Source: an uncultured Clostridia bacterium (lineage in GTDB: Bacteria > Bacillota > Clostridia > Saccharofermentanales > DTU023). From it: 6,537 nucleotides of DNA. The translations under genes were made by a program, and so were the position numbers. The notes beneath the pieces were generated by a model, which saw only the letters and a program-made list of their open reading frames with translations, was not told the origin of the DNA and searched no databases. Of this stretch, positions 6,183 through 6,537 are shown in pieces (position 1 is the first letter of the stretch; each line of letters starts with the position of its first letter). The stretch is from positions 1 through 6,537 of the forward strand of contig CAMYEY010000079.1 of the NCBI GenBank assembly GCA_947254895.1. The letters run 5' to 3'.

Positions 6183-6415
6183 TTTAGATGTAGCTTATAA
6201 GAGCCTGTTTGCGAGATAAGAGAGTTTCAAATTTTTAGCCATTCTACAGACTAAAATAATCGAAAGCTTATACTTTCCATTCTCCATAGAGCCGATAGTG
6301 TCTGGATACTTCAAGAGCATTGGTCAGCTCCTCTTGTTTTGGTTTGATTAAATTATTTACTTTGGTATATTATTTTATTTAGAATTTTTCTTGCCGAATA
6401 TATAGGAGGCTTTAT
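6183..6415. other. spacer between the permease and the truncated isomerase gene
   Basis: This 233-base stretch holds no supported gene on either strand. Apart from the promoter candidate described separately, it contains two small hairpins. GAAAG (6262-6266) pairs with CTTTC (6273-6277). AAGAG (6313-6317) pairs with CTCTT (6331-6335), followed by GTTTTGGTTTG. The second is the closest thing to a terminator for the permease unit, but its stem is short. A long non-coding leader is possible; no known riboswitch or T-box motif was recognised. Confidence 0.45.
6344..6371 (+). promoter_or_regulatory. likely sigma-A promoter for the isomerase gene
   Basis: TTGATT (6344-6349) and TATATT (6366-6371) are separated by 16 bases. 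The -10 box is preceded by TGG (6363-6365), giving an extended -10 element (TG-n-TATATT). Transcription would begin around 6378, leaving a leader of about 38 bases before the ATG at 6416. The surrounding AT-richness lowers certainty. Confidence 0.5.
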
Positions 6416-6493
6416 ATGAAATTGGTAAAAGATAAGAAAGTCTTAGTAGGGGCTGATTTTGCCGGAGTTCCACTTAAAAACGCGGTTGTAGAG
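6416..6493 (+). CDS. RpiB/LacA/LacB-type sugar-phosphate isomerase homologue, 5' end only
   Basis: Only the first 26 codons are genomic. They read MKLVKDKKVLVGADFAGVPL followed by KNAVVE. The pattern is a short beta strand, then G-A-D-x-A-G, then LK at the start of a helix. This is the N-terminal Rossmann-type element of the RpiB/LacA/LacB family, which interconverts aldose and ketose phosphates such as ribose 5-phosphate and ribulose 5-phosphate. AGGAGG (6404-6409) lies 6 bases before the ATG. In typical RpiB proteins the Asp is followed by His (GADHAG); here Asp14 is followed by Phe15, which suggests a divergent subfamily with another substrate. Family members usually run about 140-220 residues, so most of the gene is missing. 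The break is technical: the adapter begins at the next base. I give no gene symbol because the altered residue leaves the substrate open. Confidence 0.7.
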
Positions 6494-6526
6494 CTGTCTC
6501 TTATACACATCTGACGCTGCCGACGA
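6494..6526. other. Illumina Nextera transposase adapter (sequencing artefact)
   Basis: The 33 bases match the reverse complement of the Nextera read-1 transposase adapter. They comprise the 19-base mosaic end CTGTCTCTTATACACATCT (6494-6512) followed by GACGCTGCCGACGA (6513-6526). This is read-through from a short tagmented insert left in the assembly, not a mobile element. Bases after 6493 should be trimmed. Confidence 0.98.
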
Positions 6527-6537
6527 TTCGCCACCGG
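6527..6537. other. probable i5 index remnant after the adapter
   Basis: Eleven bases, TTCGCCACCGG, follow the adapter. In the library design the i5 index comes next, then GTGTAGATCTCGG. The bases fit a 10-base index (reverse complement CGGTGGCGAA) plus the first G of that sequence. They are not genomic. Confidence 0.75.

Noticed and set aside
6494..6512. Mosaic-end sequence suggesting a Tn5-type transposon end
   Set aside because: It is followed directly by the Nextera primer sequence and an index-like stretch, so it comes from library preparation.

Overview
This window holds six complete protein genes and the first 26 codons of a seventh, all on the + strand. Non-coding gaps run from 18 to about 325 bases. 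AT-rich spacers, strong AGGAGG-type ribosome binding sites, three class-II signal peptides with short basic starts, and protein families typical of anaerobic Firmicutes (a DUF5067-type lipoprotein and a KPxIYLYPEKE-type lipoprotein) point to a low-to-mid GC Gram-positive bacterium. A member of the Clostridia, possibly related to Desulfitobacterium/Desulfosporosinus, is plausible, but that placement is impression rather than measurement. The end of the window is not genomic: from base 6494 it is an Illumina Nextera transposase adapter, so this is the end of a contig or an untrimmed read.

Layout. Bases 1-326 are non-coding, with a possible promoter, an operator-like palindrome and overlapping inverted repeats before the first gene. 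Bases 327-845 encode a small lipoprotein, followed by a convincing Rho-independent terminator (872-914). Bases 1001-2002 encode a lipoprotein built from two gapless copies of a DUF5067-like domain, followed by a strong hairpin without a proper T-tract (2020-2048). Bases 2244-3140 encode a polytopic membrane protein whose motif pattern resembles the carotenoid-biosynthesis (CruF/DUF422) family; its likely start is 60 bases inside the longest open frame. Bases 3247-3972 encode an alpha/beta hydrolase, 4077-4715 a third lipoprotein of unknown function, and 4734-6182 an APC-superfamily amino acid permease only 18 bases further on. A 233-base spacer with a good promoter candidate then leads to the truncated start of an RpiB/LacA/LacB-type sugar-phosphate isomerase homologue.

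How the genes may work together. No single pathway ties the window together. The first two genes look like separate transcription units. The lipoprotein at 4077 and the permease at 4734 are probably co-transcribed, perhaps with the hydrolase before them. The membrane protein and the hydrolase are neighbours and could act on the same lipid or isoprenoid substrate, but that is speculative. The isomerase homologue probably starts a new unit. I found no mobile element, CRISPR array, RNA gene or obvious defence system. The most solid points are the adapter artefact, the internal domain duplication, the start correction at 2244, and the unusual residues in the isomerase homologue and, less strongly, the hydrolase.
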